Positions 51,767 to 61,303 of a stretch of 64,000 bases of DNA are shown here, one piece after another. The translations under genes were made by a program, and so were the position numbers. A model generated the notes under the pieces. The model was not told where the DNA came from, did not search any database, and worked only from the letters and a program-made list of their open reading frames with translations. Source of the stretch: an uncultured Sphaerochaeta sp. Its GTDB lineage: Bacteria > Spirochaetota > Spirochaetia > Sphaerochaetales > Sphaerochaetaceae. Position 1 is the first letter of the stretch. Every line of letters starts with the position of its first letter. Where the stretch lies: positions 2,505,715 through 2,569,714 of the forward strand of contig NZ_OY781873.1 in NCBI RefSeq assembly GCF_963677075.1. The letters are read 5' to 3'.

Positions 51767-53203
51767 ATGAAACAGCAGTACATAGTAGCAATTGACGGAG
51801 GCACACAAAGTACCAAGGTGACCATGTTTGACACCCTTGGGGAGGAAATCTGCTCAAATACCGTGCCGCTCAAGGAAATCCATCTCTATGGAGAGGGTAA
51901 GGCTGAACATCCTGATGATGATTTGTGGGATAGCCTGCAGCAAGCTTGCAAGGGCATGCTCCAGGCCTTCCAGGGGAACAGGGAAGATATCATTGGAATC
52001 GGTTTGGGATCCATCCGTTGCTGCCGTGCCCTCCTTAAGAAGGACGGAAGTCTGGCTTCGCCTGTGCAGAGCTGGATGGATATCCGCCTTTCCTATCCAT
52101 ATGAACATGAAGATGATGAGGTTCGGTATGTTACCACTGCTACCGGGTATCTGACCCATCGACTTACCAGAGAGACAAGGGATACCCGCTCTAACTACGT
52201 CGGTCCCTGGCCCATCAATCCAGAGTCCCTTCAATGGTACCCGGATGGTGAGCTCTTCGACTCCTACTCTACTCCACGGGATATGCTCTTCGATTTGGTT
52301 GACCCATCTACCATTCTCGGCTCGGTAACTGAACAGGCAAGCAAGGCTACTGGACTTCCTGAGGGAATCCCGGTTGTTTCTACTGCAAATGACAAGGCAG
52401 TGGAAGGCCTTGGTGCTGGATTGGCTGATAAAGGAACCGTTCTTGTGTCACTGGGAACCTACATCACCAGTATGATGGTAGGAGACACGTACCAAGAGGA
52501 TGCAACGTACTATTGGAGCAATCCAGGGGCAGTACCCGGTGAATTCCTCTATGAAAGCAATGGAATTCGCAGGGGAATGGCGACCGTCACCTGGATCAAG
52601 GACCTGATGGGAACAGGATTGGTAGAATCAGCCAAGGAGCATAATATGTCTCCAGAAGCGTATCTGAATGTCTTGGGTAAGGACGTAAGCGCTGGTTGTG
52701 ACGGACTGTACACCATCTTGCATTGGCTTGCCCGGCCCACCCAGCAATGGGAAAGGGGCATCATGATCGGCTTCAATGGCAAGCATAAGGGAAAACACAT
52801 GTTCCGCTCTGTGCTTGAAGGCATCTCGATGACCATGAAGAACCATGCTCAGGCGATGTGTGATGAGATGGGAGTTGAGATCAAACATCTTATTGTAAGT
52901 GGCGGTGGCTCCAATGGGGAACTTTTCATGCAGATCCTCGCAGATGTATTTGGCGTACCTGCCCACAGGAACCAAACCAACGAGTCAGCAAGTATGGGGG
53001 CGGCCATCTGCACCGCTCTTGCACTCGGGATATATCCCGACAGGGCATCGGCTATCGAGCATATGGTGAGAGTACGGGACACATTCCTCCCAGATAAGGC
53101 AAATGTTGCATTGTATGAAAGAATCAATCGAGAGGTGTATACAAAAATCAGTCCTGCTACAGAAGAGGTATTGCAGGCATCCCATCGTATTTTTCATGAT
53201 TAA
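51767..53203 (+). CDS. ygcE: FGGY-family carbohydrate kinase (YgcE-like)
   Basis: A 478-residue kinase: N-terminal ATP/substrate loop YIVAIDGGTQSTKVTMFD, SWMDIR (substrate contact), central GTVLVSLGTYITSMM and C-terminal LIVSGGGSNGELFMQILAD and ESASMGAAICTAL, all FGGY features. It phosphorylates a sugar, polyol or sugar acid. Last gene of the ygc-like operon, 34 bp after the SDR. The product phosphate is a plausible ligand for the SIS-domain regulator. Confidence 0.88.
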   Translation: MKQQYIVAIDGGTQSTKVTMFDTLGEEICSNTVPLKEIHLYGEGKAEHPDDDLWDSLQQACKGMLQAFQGNREDIIGIGLGSIRCCRALLKKDGSLASPVQSWMDIRLSYPYEHEDDEVRYVTTATGYLTHRLTRETRDTRSNYVGPWPINPESLQWYPDGELFDSYSTPRDMLFDLVDPSTILGSVTEQASKATGLPEGIPVVSTANDKAVEGLGAGLADKGTVLVSLGTYITSMMVGDTYQEDATYYWSNPGAVPGEFLYESNGIRRGMATVTWIKDLMGTGLVESAKEHNMSPEAYLNVLGKDVSAGCDGLYTILHWLARPTQQWERGIMIGFNGKHKGKHMFRSVLEGISMTMKNHAQAMCDEMGVEIKHLIVSGGGSNGELFMQILADVFGVPAHRNQTNESASMGAAICTALALGIYPDRASAIEHMVRVRDTFLPDKANVALYERINREVYTKISPATEEVLQASHRIFHD

Positions 53204-53212
53204 TCACCTGTT

Positions 53213-53225
53213 GGGCTCCAAGCCC
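53213..53225 (+). terminator. Weak hairpin after the kinase gene
   Basis: GGGCT-CCA-AGCCC is followed by CCTCATCATTTT; short stem and late U-run make it a weak terminator candidate. Confidence 0.25.
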
Positions 53226-53289
53226 CCTCATCATTTTGATACCCAAAGGCCAGTTACTTTGCTATATTCAAATTAGGGAGGGGGTACTG

Positions 53290-54498
53290 ATGAGGATTAC
53301 CAACTATCGCTCTTTCATGATCCATGCATTGTTCCTTTCGCTTACCATGAGTTTCATAGATGTGAATACCGTCGCCCCAGCCATGCTAAGCGAAACTGGG
53401 GCTACTACCTTTCACCTAGGACTCCTGACTGCCATCATGGTGGGATTCGGTAGCTTCATGCAACTGTTGTTTGCTACCTTTATCATGGGATTCAAGCACA
53501 AGAAACCGGCCCTTCTTGGGGGAATCTACCTCAGGGTTGCTGCACTTGCAAGCCTTGGCATATTCTTGCGAAACCTTGGATCCCCTGCCACCTGGAAAAT
53601 ATGGCTTATTCTCTTCTTGATCACCGTATTCTCCTTCAGCGGTGCATGGGCAAACATCGCCTACACCGATATTCTTGGAAGCACGATTGAAAAACCTCAA
53701 CGAAAGAAACTACTCACCCAGAAACAACTGATTACCAGTATTGGATTGATCATCAGTTCAGTTGTGGTAAAGCTTGTACTCTCCTACCTCTCCTACCCCG
53801 ACAGCTACAGCCTGCTTTTCCTTATGGCAAGTCTGCTTCTTCTCCTGGCAACCAGTGGCTTCTGGATGCTGAAAGAGGGAGAACCTCCCCAGCAAAAAAA
53901 ACAGACTCTAGGAGAAAGACTGGGTATGTTTGCCCATGCCATCAAGGAAGACCGAAATGTCAGGCTCTATCTGCTTTTGGTGAATACCTCAGGGGTTATC
54001 CTCTCTACCCTGCCATTCTTGGTGGTTCTGGCAAATCAACGCTATGGATTGGATGGAGGAAGAACGGGAACCTTCCTGTTGTTCCAGCTTTCCGGTTCCC
54101 TTCTTGCAACCATGCTGACCAACCTGTTCAGCAAGGGACAGCGCTATCGCCCGCTTATCTATCTTTTCATCCTTCTCGGTGTCTCCACCCCGATCATTGC
54201 TCTCTTGTTGATAGCAACCCCACTACTCTACCCACTTGCTTTCATGATCGGAGGAGCTACCGGTGCTCTCTATCACATACTTACCGTGGGGATTCTTTTG
54301 GAAATTTCCAACAATGAGAACCGCCCAATTTATTTTGGAATTGGCGGTGCTGGTGCCTTGATGAATATCCTCTACCCCATGCTTGCTGGTCTCTTGCTCC
54401 CCTCCCTAGGGTTTCCACTTATCTTCATACTTACCAGTTGCTATATGCTTTTTGGTATCTACGCCGCCAAACATTTGGATTGTGGCATATTTTCCTGA
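53290..54498 (+). CDS. MFS transporter
   Basis: A 402-residue protein with 12 hydrophobic helices. The start MRITNYRSFMIHALFLSLTM at 53290 follows GGGAGGGGG; a longer frame is rejected. The first half has DVNTVAPAMLSETG and ATFIMGFKHKKPALLGG, where the usual acidic loop is basic. It could import the substrate of the upstream operon (E. coli has YgcS in the analogous place), but it is separately placed and the link is inference. Confidence 0.78.
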   Translation: MRITNYRSFMIHALFLSLTMSFIDVNTVAPAMLSETGATTFHLGLLTAIMVGFGSFMQLLFATFIMGFKHKKPALLGGIYLRVAALASLGIFLRNLGSPATWKIWLILFLITVFSFSGAWANIAYTDILGSTIEKPQRKKLLTQKQLITSIGLIISSVVVKLVLSYLSYPDSYSLLFLMASLLLLLATSGFWMLKEGEPPQQKKQTLGERLGMFAHAIKEDRNVRLYLLLVNTSGVILSTLPFLVVLANQRYGLDGGRTGTFLLFQLSGSLLATMLTNLFSKGQRYRPLIYLFILLGVSTPIIALLLIATPLLYPLAFMIGGATGALYHILTVGILLEISNNENRPIYFGIGGAGALMNILYPMLAGLLLPSLGFPLIFILTSCYMLFGIYAAKHLDCGIFS

Positions 54499-54569
54499 AT
54501 CTAGGCCAACAGTTATATTGATCAAAATATAATTTCTTTTTATATTATTGGTATCAAATAGGAGATATT

Positions 54570-55415
54570 ATGAACAAGAAACTAATCCTGACGCTTACAC
54601 TGCTTTCCTTCTCTGCTCTCTCACTCTTTGCATTCTCCTTCACCCCGTTCGTGGAGACAGAACAAGGAACCATTGGCTTGTTGCACCATACTTTCCAAAA
54701 CGGGGCAGCAGGAGACGAATTCGATTTCATCAAGCAAGGCGGACAAAACAACCTCTACCCCTTCAGCCGCTACACGGTCGGGGCAAGAATTGAGGATAAA
54801 CATCGTCTCTGGTTCACCTACCAACCATTGCAGCTTGATACCGCAGTTGATTTTAAAGACAACAATGTAAAGATTGGCGGCCATACTTTCAACGGTCCCA
54901 TGGAACTGACCTACAGCTTCCCTTTCTACCGAGCCACCTACACCTATGACCTGCTTGGGAAATATGAAGAGGCGTATCTTGGAGTCGGCCTTGCCCTGCA
55001 GATCAGGAATGCATCCATCCAGTTCAGGGAGATGTATGATGACGGAACTGATACAGCTGAATACTTTGTGAGTCAGAACGTAGGGCTGGTTCCAGCCCTG
55101 GCCATCTACAGTGAGTACCGCTTCCCCTTTGGCTTGACCCTCAGTGCCGATATCGCAGGATCATACGCGAACCTTGCCTATATCAATGGAGCTGACTATG
55201 CGTTTGAGGGGTCAATATTGGATGCCTCCCTACGCATGGACTATGCGATAGAGGATGGCTTCTCCCTCTTTGCCAATGCACGCTTCTTCGGAGGGACTGC
55301 AGATGGGGAGAGCGAGAATGATGCAAGCAACTGGACAGAGTCCACTGAGGCCTACACCAAGAACAATATTGCAAGCCTGACTTTCTCTACAGGACTTGCC
55401 TGGCAGATGCAATAA
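54570..55415 (+). CDS. Exported beta-barrel-like outer-membrane protein
   Basis: A 281-residue protein with signal peptide (MNKKLILTLTLLSFSALSLF, cleavage near AFS). The mature part has alternating amphipathic strands with aromatic belts (RYTVGARIEDKHRLWFTYQP, YRFPFGLTLSADIAGSY, GFSLFANARFFGG, NNIASLTFSTGLAWQ), consistent with an 8-12-stranded barrel. No named family recognised. GGAG precedes the ATG and a strong terminator follows, so it is likely monocistronic. Confidence 0.7.
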   Translation: MNKKLILTLTLLSFSALSLFAFSFTPFVETEQGTIGLLHHTFQNGAAGDEFDFIKQGGQNNLYPFSRYTVGARIEDKHRLWFTYQPLQLDTAVDFKDNNVKIGGHTFNGPMELTYSFPFYRATYTYDLLGKYEEAYLGVGLALQIRNASIQFREMYDDGTDTAEYFVSQNVGLVPALAIYSEYRFPFGLTLSADIAGSYANLAYINGADYAFEGSILDASLRMDYAIEDGFSLFANARFFGGTADGESENDASNWTESTEAYTKNNIASLTFSTGLAWQMQ

Positions 55416-55435
55416 TTTTCATTAAAACAAATAGC

Positions 55436-55470
55436 AACGCAAGGATTACAAAAATTCTTGCGTTTTTTTT
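55436..55470 (+). terminator. Rho-independent terminator
   Basis: AACGCAAGGATT pairs with AATTCTTGCGTT (one mismatch) around ACAAA and runs into eight T residues, 20 bp after the barrel-protein stop. Confidence 0.85.
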
Positions 55471-55550
55471 GTGTTCTTGCGGCTTTTTTTGTAGGCAAAT
55501 GCCATACCGAGCGTATACCATTTGCGTGAAGACTTTTCCAAGGAGCCGAC

Positions 55551-56654
55551 ATGAACCCACTTATCATTGTAGATATCTTCAGCATGGTTCCCTTGTTCTT
55601 TACTATTTACCTGGCTACACGACATCTCAGTGGGTCAAGGCAGAATAGGTACTATATCCTTGCCTCCTACATTACCCTCGCGTTGCTGGCTGTTGAAGTG
55701 CTGGGGTACATCATGGCAGGTCGTACAGCTGCGTATGCCATTATTATCCACTTGCTTTCCAACACGGTCTATTTCATCCTAATTCCAGCAGTTTCACTCA
55801 TCATCCTCTGGTATCTTGGGTATAGTGAGTATGGAAAGACAATAAAAAGACTTCTCTATACCCCCTTGGCCTTGAACGCTATACTGGCGATTCTCTCGAT
55901 ACAGAACGGTTGGTTTTTCTCTGTGAATACCTCCAACGAGTATATCAGGGGACCCTTCTTCTATGTTACCACCTGTATCTCTTACTCCTACTACATCCTC
56001 ATCCTTATACAGCTCTTCAGGATGAGGCATACTACCATATTCCCAAGCAAGTTCCTGGTTGCCTTGGTCTATTGCTTGCCCATCATTGCAACAATTATCC
56101 AGTTTTTCTACCTAGAGGACTCCTATATCACCAGTTCCATTGCAACGGCACTATTGCTGTACTATCTTATCGTGCAGGAAGCAAAGTTCGATTTCGACCT
56201 GCCTACCAAGGCACGAAACCGTATTGCTTTTGAACGGATGCTGGCTATAGCAGAACAAAGAAACCAGGAGCTGGTCTTTATACTCTTTGATATGAACAAC
56301 CTTAAAGGAGTCAATGATACCTGGGGACACCATGAGGGAGACCACCTGCTCTTATCCTTGGCAGAGTTGCTCAATAAAGCGTTCTCACCTGATGGAAAAG
56401 TATTCAGGATTGGTGGTGATGAGTTCTGTGTAATTTTTACCAGAGCCAAGATAGGCAAGAGACAATCCAGGATGGAACAATTTGAAATGAAGCTGCTGGA
56501 AGCCAATACCAAGCTTGCCCATCCTATCGATGTTGCATGGGGATATGCAGAGTCAAGCAACGATGAAGGCAAATCAATCCGGGATGCCTTCACCCTTGCT
56601 GACAAAGCGATGTACCGCCATAAGGCAGCGCTCAAGGAAAGTGAACTATCCTAG
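55551..56654 (+). CDS. Membrane diguanylate cyclase (GGDEF)
   Basis: A 367-residue protein: six or seven N-terminal membrane helices (residues 5-210), then a GGDEF domain with the substrate-binding NNLKGVNDTWGHHEGD and the active-site RIGGDEFCVIF, intact. It should make c-di-GMP in response to a membrane signal. No RxxD product-inhibition site is obvious. AAGGAG sets the start. The end overlaps the convergent TolC gene by 9 bp. Confidence 0.88.
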   Translation: MNPLIIVDIFSMVPLFFTIYLATRHLSGSRQNRYYILASYITLALLAVEVLGYIMAGRTAAYAIIIHLLSNTVYFILIPAVSLIILWYLGYSEYGKTIKRLLYTPLALNAILAILSIQNGWFFSVNTSNEYIRGPFFYVTTCISYSYYILILIQLFRMRHTTIFPSKFLVALVYCLPIIATIIQFFYLEDSYITSSIATALLLYYLIVQEAKFDFDLPTKARNRIAFERMLAIAEQRNQELVFILFDMNNLKGVNDTWGHHEGDHLLLSLAELLNKAFSPDGKVFRIGGDEFCVIFTRAKIGKRQSRMEQFEMKLLEANTKLAHPIDVAWGYAESSNDEGKSIRDAFTLADKAMYRHKAALKESELS

Positions 56655-58220
56655 CAACCCCTGTAGGCGCATCTGGAGATAGAGAAATTCCAACTCCCTG
56701 AGTGTCCCTAGCACAGTAAAGGCTGCCTGGTACCAGTCCAACTCCCTCTGTAGAAGGGATTGCTTGTCACTTATCGATGCCTCGAATCGTATCTGCTCAC
56801 TGGAAAGCAATGCTTCTTTTAACCGGTAGTCAGCAAGCTGGACACCCAGATCAGAGAGATACCCAACGATTTCCTGCTCAATTTCCTGTACGGTATCCTC
56901 AGCTTCTGCATAGGCGATCTCAAGACCAGCCTTCGCAGAGTCCAGTGCTTCCTGAGCAAGTGACTGTTGCAATGAGGATGATTTCCTGAACAGATCGGTT
57001 GCACTGAATGCTATGGAGAAAGTCATCTGAGGGTTGGCATCTGAGAAAAGCTCACCAAAGGATGAAAAGAACGAATTACCATCACTTGGGGAGTAGAAAG
57101 GACTCATCTGGAAGCTCAACTGAAGGGCTGGAGCATCCTGCACAGAAAACATCCCAGTTTCGATGGTTGCCTTCTGCATCTCCAACAATGCTTGCTGGTA
57201 GGCAGTGTCCTGGGATAGATATCGTGAAAACAGTGCTTCAAGGTCATACCCATTTTCCATGAGGGAAACGGGGTTGAAGTCAGTAACTGATACCTGCGGG
57301 GGGAGATCATCTTCCCATACCCGCTTTAAGGTAACCGAAAGAGTATCAAGTTCGCGATTCACTGCTTGGTAAGCACTCAGGCTCTGCTGGTAGGCAAGCT
57401 GGCTGCTCTCATACGCCTGGCGGCTGATAAGGCCTTCGTCCAAATCCTCTTTGGCCCTCTTTCTTGCAGTATCGGCCAAGCTGACTCTTGCAGAGAGTAT
57501 ATATCGGTTCTCCAGCAAGCTCTGACGGAGCAAGAGGAGGCGAATATTCTGCAGGATGAGCGCACGCTGCAGTCCATCCTTGGAGTAGATGGCATCAGAG
57601 AGAGCAATACGTTGTTTCTCCACCTGCTTGTCCTGGTAGGAGAGGTCAACCAATCCCTCCCCGATCCAAAGTGGTTGGCGAAGGGAGAGGGAAACGGTGG
57701 GTGTCTGTGTCCAGGCATCTTTTGTACTGGTCATGCTGTACGAGCTTTTCTGGTTAGCGGAGAGCTGCAAGGTCGCCCCTGTAGAGAGGGTATCAGTGAG
57801 GGTTCCCCCTACCTGGAAGGAGTGGCTCTTGGTTCTTACAACAGAAGGAGCAGGAGGAGAAGCTCCAGTCTGCACGGTCATGTCATTGTAGGTATAGGGA
57901 GTTGCACTCACTCCCCATGTGGGCCGGCCCTGGGAGAGAGAGAATTCCAGTTGTGCTTCCTGGATGCCAACTACATCTGAGAGCTGCTGCAGCTGCCAGT
58001 CATTCTCTTTCAGTTTTGTTTCCAGCTGCTCCAGCAAACTGGAAGTAGTTGGATGTGCCTCCTCTCTCCAGGTATCAAGGAATGCATCAATTGCTTCAGC
58101 CTCCAAGGGGAGTTCAGACTCCCCTGCCAAATCCACAGGAGTAAGATCAGGATAGGAGGAGGCAGCAAGGGATGAGAGCGCAGACAGTAAGAGTATCATA
58201 ATTGGTAGGTATCGTTTCAT
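56646..58220 (-). CDS. TolC-family outer-membrane channel (second RND operon)
   Basis: A 524-residue protein with signal peptide (MKRYLPIMILLLSALSSLAA). Two TolC halves are seen with long helices (e.g. EQEIVGYLSDLGVQLADYRL) and strand segments such as SLSLRQPLWIGEGLVDLSY. The start at 58220 overlaps the pump stop (TAATG) with GGAGG upstream; a longer frame lies in the pump gene. Larger than the first TolC here. Confidence 0.85.
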   Translation of the reverse strand: MKRYLPIMILLLSALSSLAASSYPDLTPVDLAGESELPLEAEAIDAFLDTWREEAHPTTSSLLEQLETKLKENDWQLQQLSDVVGIQEAQLEFSLSQGRPTWGVSATPYTYNDMTVQTGASPPAPSVVRTKSHSFQVGGTLTDTLSTGATLQLSANQKSSYSMTSTKDAWTQTPTVSLSLRQPLWIGEGLVDLSYQDKQVEKQRIALSDAIYSKDGLQRALILQNIRLLLLRQSLLENRYILSARVSLADTARKRAKEDLDEGLISRQAYESSQLAYQQSLSAYQAVNRELDTLSVTLKRVWEDDLPPQVSVTDFNPVSLMENGYDLEALFSRYLSQDTAYQQALLEMQKATIETGMFSVQDAPALQLSFQMSPFYSPSDGNSFFSSFGELFSDANPQMTFSIAFSATDLFRKSSSLQQSLAQEALDSAKAGLEIAYAEAEDTVQEIEQEIVGYLSDLGVQLADYRLKEALLSSEQIRFEASISDKQSLLQRELDWYQAAFTVLGTLRELEFLYLQMRLQGLLG

Positions 58221-61200
58221 TAAGCATTCCTCCGGGTGTCTTTGTAAAATGAAGCGTAGAGCAAGGGTAGTACAAACAGCGCGCTCAACGTGGAGAAGAT
58301 CAAGCCTACCATGATGGTGGAGGCCATTGGTGACCATACAACGGAATATCCCCCTATCCCGATTGCTGTGGGAAGCAGTCCTGCTATGGTGGTAAGACTG
58401 GTTAGGAGGATTGGTCGGATACGAGTCCCTGCAGCCTCTACAATCGCCTCAGCTACAGATTTCCCCTCTGCCCGTAGTTCATTGATGAAACTGATCAGGA
58501 CGATGGCATCGTTTACCGCGATGCCAGCCAAGGCAACTGCTGAGTAGATTACGGTTGTTGAAAGAGGAGTGCCTGAGACAAAGAGGAAAAGCACCACCCC
58601 GATAAAGGCAAAAGGAACGCTAAGCAGAATCAGGAATGGTTGGCTGTAGCTGTTGAACTGGGTACCAAGGATCAAGTACATCAGGAATATCCCGAGCACA
58701 AAGATACGGAGGATATCGATCAGGAGGTTGGAAAAATCACTGAACTCGCCACCTACCACCAGATCAACCGAGGGGTATCGATTGCGTAGATCGGTATCCC
58801 AGAGTTGCACTATCTGGTCATTGACCACATTCTGGTCAACCCCTGTGAGTGCATCTGCGGTTACAGTAATCTCACGCTTTCCTTCCACACGCCTGATGGA
58901 ACCGATGGAGCTCTCCAATGAGATGGTTGCAACACTGCTCAATGGCACGAGCCTGCCATCATCAGTGGGTATGAGAATCTGCTGGAGATCCTCAAAGCGC
59001 TCTGTTCCTCCATTATCAAACTGGACGACCATATCAATCTCTTCATTCTCCAGGAACAACGTTCCAACGTTCTGTCCTTCAAAACGTACACGCAAGTAAC
59101 TGGCGATGGTAGAAACACCGATTCCCAAACGGGTTGCCTGATCCTGGTCAACATCAATACGGAGGGCGGGATTGCCAGCAATGAAATCGCTCTGGACATT
59201 CTCCACATCCTCAATCGAGGAGAGGGTATTGCCCAATACGCCTGCAGCCTCTATGAGAGGTTCATATGCATCACCGGAGAGACGGAAACTGAAATCTGCA
59301 GAGGTTGGAGGACCCGTCTGGGCTTTGGTGAAAAGCACCTGCTCTGCCCCACTGATATAGTAGGTCTCCCTCTTCACTTCATCAATGATGGTCTCAATGC
59401 TTCTGGTTCTCCCTTCATCCATCTCAGCAAGGTCAACCGTGATGGTTGCCTGGGTGGTACTTTCAGCACCCCCTTCATTACCACCGATATTGGCACTGAT
59501 GGAGAGAATCTCTCCATCCCCGACCTTATCAAGGAGGACCTTTTCATATGCAGAGACCACATTGTTGGTAGTCCGCAAGGTAGATCCCTGGGGAGTGGTG
59601 ATCTCAATATTGAAATAACTATAATCCTCTGCACTGAACAGGTCCTGACGCAAACCACCCACCAAGGAGAATATTGCGGCAGTTACCACGAGTATGAGGA
59701 GTATGAAACGTCCCTTTCTATCCAGGGCCCATGCAAGCGCCCGTTGATAGGTGTTGATGAAACGCTCAAAGCGTTGTTTGCCTGCTTTCTCCTGCTTGAG
59801 TCTCCTGGGGCCCCACTCTGCATAGTGGCTGGGGAGGAAGAAAAGGGCCTCGAAAGTACTTACGATCAAGGCAATGGTGACAGTGAGGGGAATGACCCTG
59901 AGGAACTTACCGATGGTCCCTGGAATAATCATAAGGGGGAGGAATGCTGCAACGGTGGTTCCGGTGGCGGCAATGATGGGCCACACCACCTGGTTGACCC
60001 CCTTGATCGCGGCCTCATGCCGAGGTACTCCAGCGAGCTGGAGACGGTATGAGTTCTCGACGATTACAATGCCGTGGTCGACGATCAGACCTAATACCAG
60101 CACCAAGCCAAAAAGGGTATTGGTGTTGACCGTCTGCCCCAACTGATCGAGCACCAAGAAGGTCAATGCAAAGGTTACCGGGATACCGAGCGCGGTTATG
60201 AATGCATTCCTGAAACCAATGAACAGAGAAAGAATGATAACCAGCAATAAAAGACCCATAAGGGCGTTGGAGGAGAGCACAGAGAGACTGCTTGCAATCT
60301 GGACTGTGGAATCATTGAACAGCGTCAGGGTTGCCCCTGCCCGAGGTTGGGTATCATCCACAATCTGCCTGACCGCATCAACGATGGCCACAGAATCACC
60401 TTTCACCACCTTGGTGATTTTCAAACTGACAGCACTCTCCCCATTGAACCGGCTCAAGGGTGCTTCCTCATCAAACCCATCCATGACCTTTGCAACATCA
60501 GAGAGACGGACAAGTCCCTCTCCCTGGTTGGAACGTCTGACAATAACGGATTCAATATCCCTGACTCCCTCTACGGAGCCAAAAGTACGAAGCAGGTATT
60601 GGCGACTCTCCGTTGAGAGGCTTCCACTTGGAAGGCGCTGGTTCTCCCCTGAGAGAGAACGAACCACCTCATTGACACTCAATCCCATTGAGGAGAGCAG
60701 TGTCGGGTCCAACTTAACCTGGATTTGCCTTTCAGGGAGACCAACAATTTCCACATCTGAAACATCTGGAATGCTGAGAAACCGGTTTTGCAGTTCCTGA
60801 GCTTGCTCACGCATGTCCTGGTAGGAAATATTCCCGCTGACAATCACCTCGATGACAGGCAGAAAGTCAGAGGAGGAAAAATCATCCAGCAATGGCTGCA
60901 AGGTCCCCTCAGGAAGACTGACCTGGCTGAACCGTGTCTGTGCATCCTGATAAAGAGAACGGAAGAGTGTATCGTCTATGCCATCATCAAACTCAACCCG
61001 GACCACACTCAATCCCTCACTGGTGGTTGAGCTGATCTGCTTGAGTCGATCCATCCCGGCAAATGCATTCTCCACGGGAATGGTGACTGAGGATTCCATA
61101 TCCTGGGCACTCACACCTGGATAAGGGACAATGACATTGACCCAATAGAAAGGTACCTCTGCGAACTGTTCCTGTGGCAAGGTGAGTAGACTGAAAATAC

Positions 61201-61294
61201 CCAGAGCAAGTACGGTGATCATGAGAATATTGACCAAGACCGGTTTTGTTACCGAGAACCTACCGATGGAGAACTGCTTGTCCTGATTATCCAT
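58220..61294 (-). CDS. RND-family efflux pump (second operon)
   Basis: A 1024-residue RND transporter with twelve membrane helices and two large periplasmic loops. TM4 reads LGLIVDHGIVIVENSYRLQL, keeping one relay Asp; TM10 reads AVNDAIVLISFINELRAEG. The domain order matches HAE1-type pumps. GGAGGG precedes the ATG. Middle gene of fusion-pump-channel, the reverse of the first operon's order, so the two systems probably have separate origins. Confidence 0.9.
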   Translation of the reverse strand: MDNQDKQFSIGRFSVTKPVLVNILMITVLALGIFSLLTLPQEQFAEVPFYWVNVIVPYPGVSAQDMESSVTIPVENAFAGMDRLKQISSTTSEGLSVVRVEFDDGIDDTLFRSLYQDAQTRFSQVSLPEGTLQPLLDDFSSSDFLPVIEVIVSGNISYQDMREQAQELQNRFLSIPDVSDVEIVGLPERQIQVKLDPTLLSSMGLSVNEVVRSLSGENQRLPSGSLSTESRQYLLRTFGSVEGVRDIESVIVRRSNQGEGLVRLSDVAKVMDGFDEEAPLSRFNGESAVSLKITKVVKGDSVAIVDAVRQIVDDTQPRAGATLTLFNDSTVQIASSLSVLSSNALMGLLLLVIILSLFIGFRNAFITALGIPVTFALTFLVLDQLGQTVNTNTLFGLVLVLGLIVDHGIVIVENSYRLQLAGVPRHEAAIKGVNQVVWPIIAATGTTVAAFLPLMIIPGTIGKFLRVIPLTVTIALIVSTFEALFFLPSHYAEWGPRRLKQEKAGKQRFERFINTYQRALAWALDRKGRFILLILVVTAAIFSLVGGLRQDLFSAEDYSYFNIEITTPQGSTLRTTNNVVSAYEKVLLDKVGDGEILSISANIGGNEGGAESTTQATITVDLAEMDEGRTRSIETIIDEVKRETYYISGAEQVLFTKAQTGPPTSADFSFRLSGDAYEPLIEAAGVLGNTLSSIEDVENVQSDFIAGNPALRIDVDQDQATRLGIGVSTIASYLRVRFEGQNVGTLFLENEEIDMVVQFDNGGTERFEDLQQILIPTDDGRLVPLSSVATISLESSIGSIRRVEGKREITVTADALTGVDQNVVNDQIVQLWDTDLRNRYPSVDLVVGGEFSDFSNLLIDILRIFVLGIFLMYLILGTQFNSYSQPFLILLSVPFAFIGVVLFLFVSGTPLSTTVIYSAVALAGIAVNDAIVLISFINELRAEGKSVAEAIVEAAGTRIRPILLTSLTTIAGLLPTAIGIGGYSVVWSPMASTIMVGLIFSTLSALFVLPLLYASFYKDTRRNA

Positions 61295-61303
61295 ACTGCC
61301 CTC

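Noticed and set aside
60198..60800. 200-codon plus-strand ORF within the RND pump
   Set aside because: Shadow frame of a well-conserved transporter; no ribosome site or recognisable domain.
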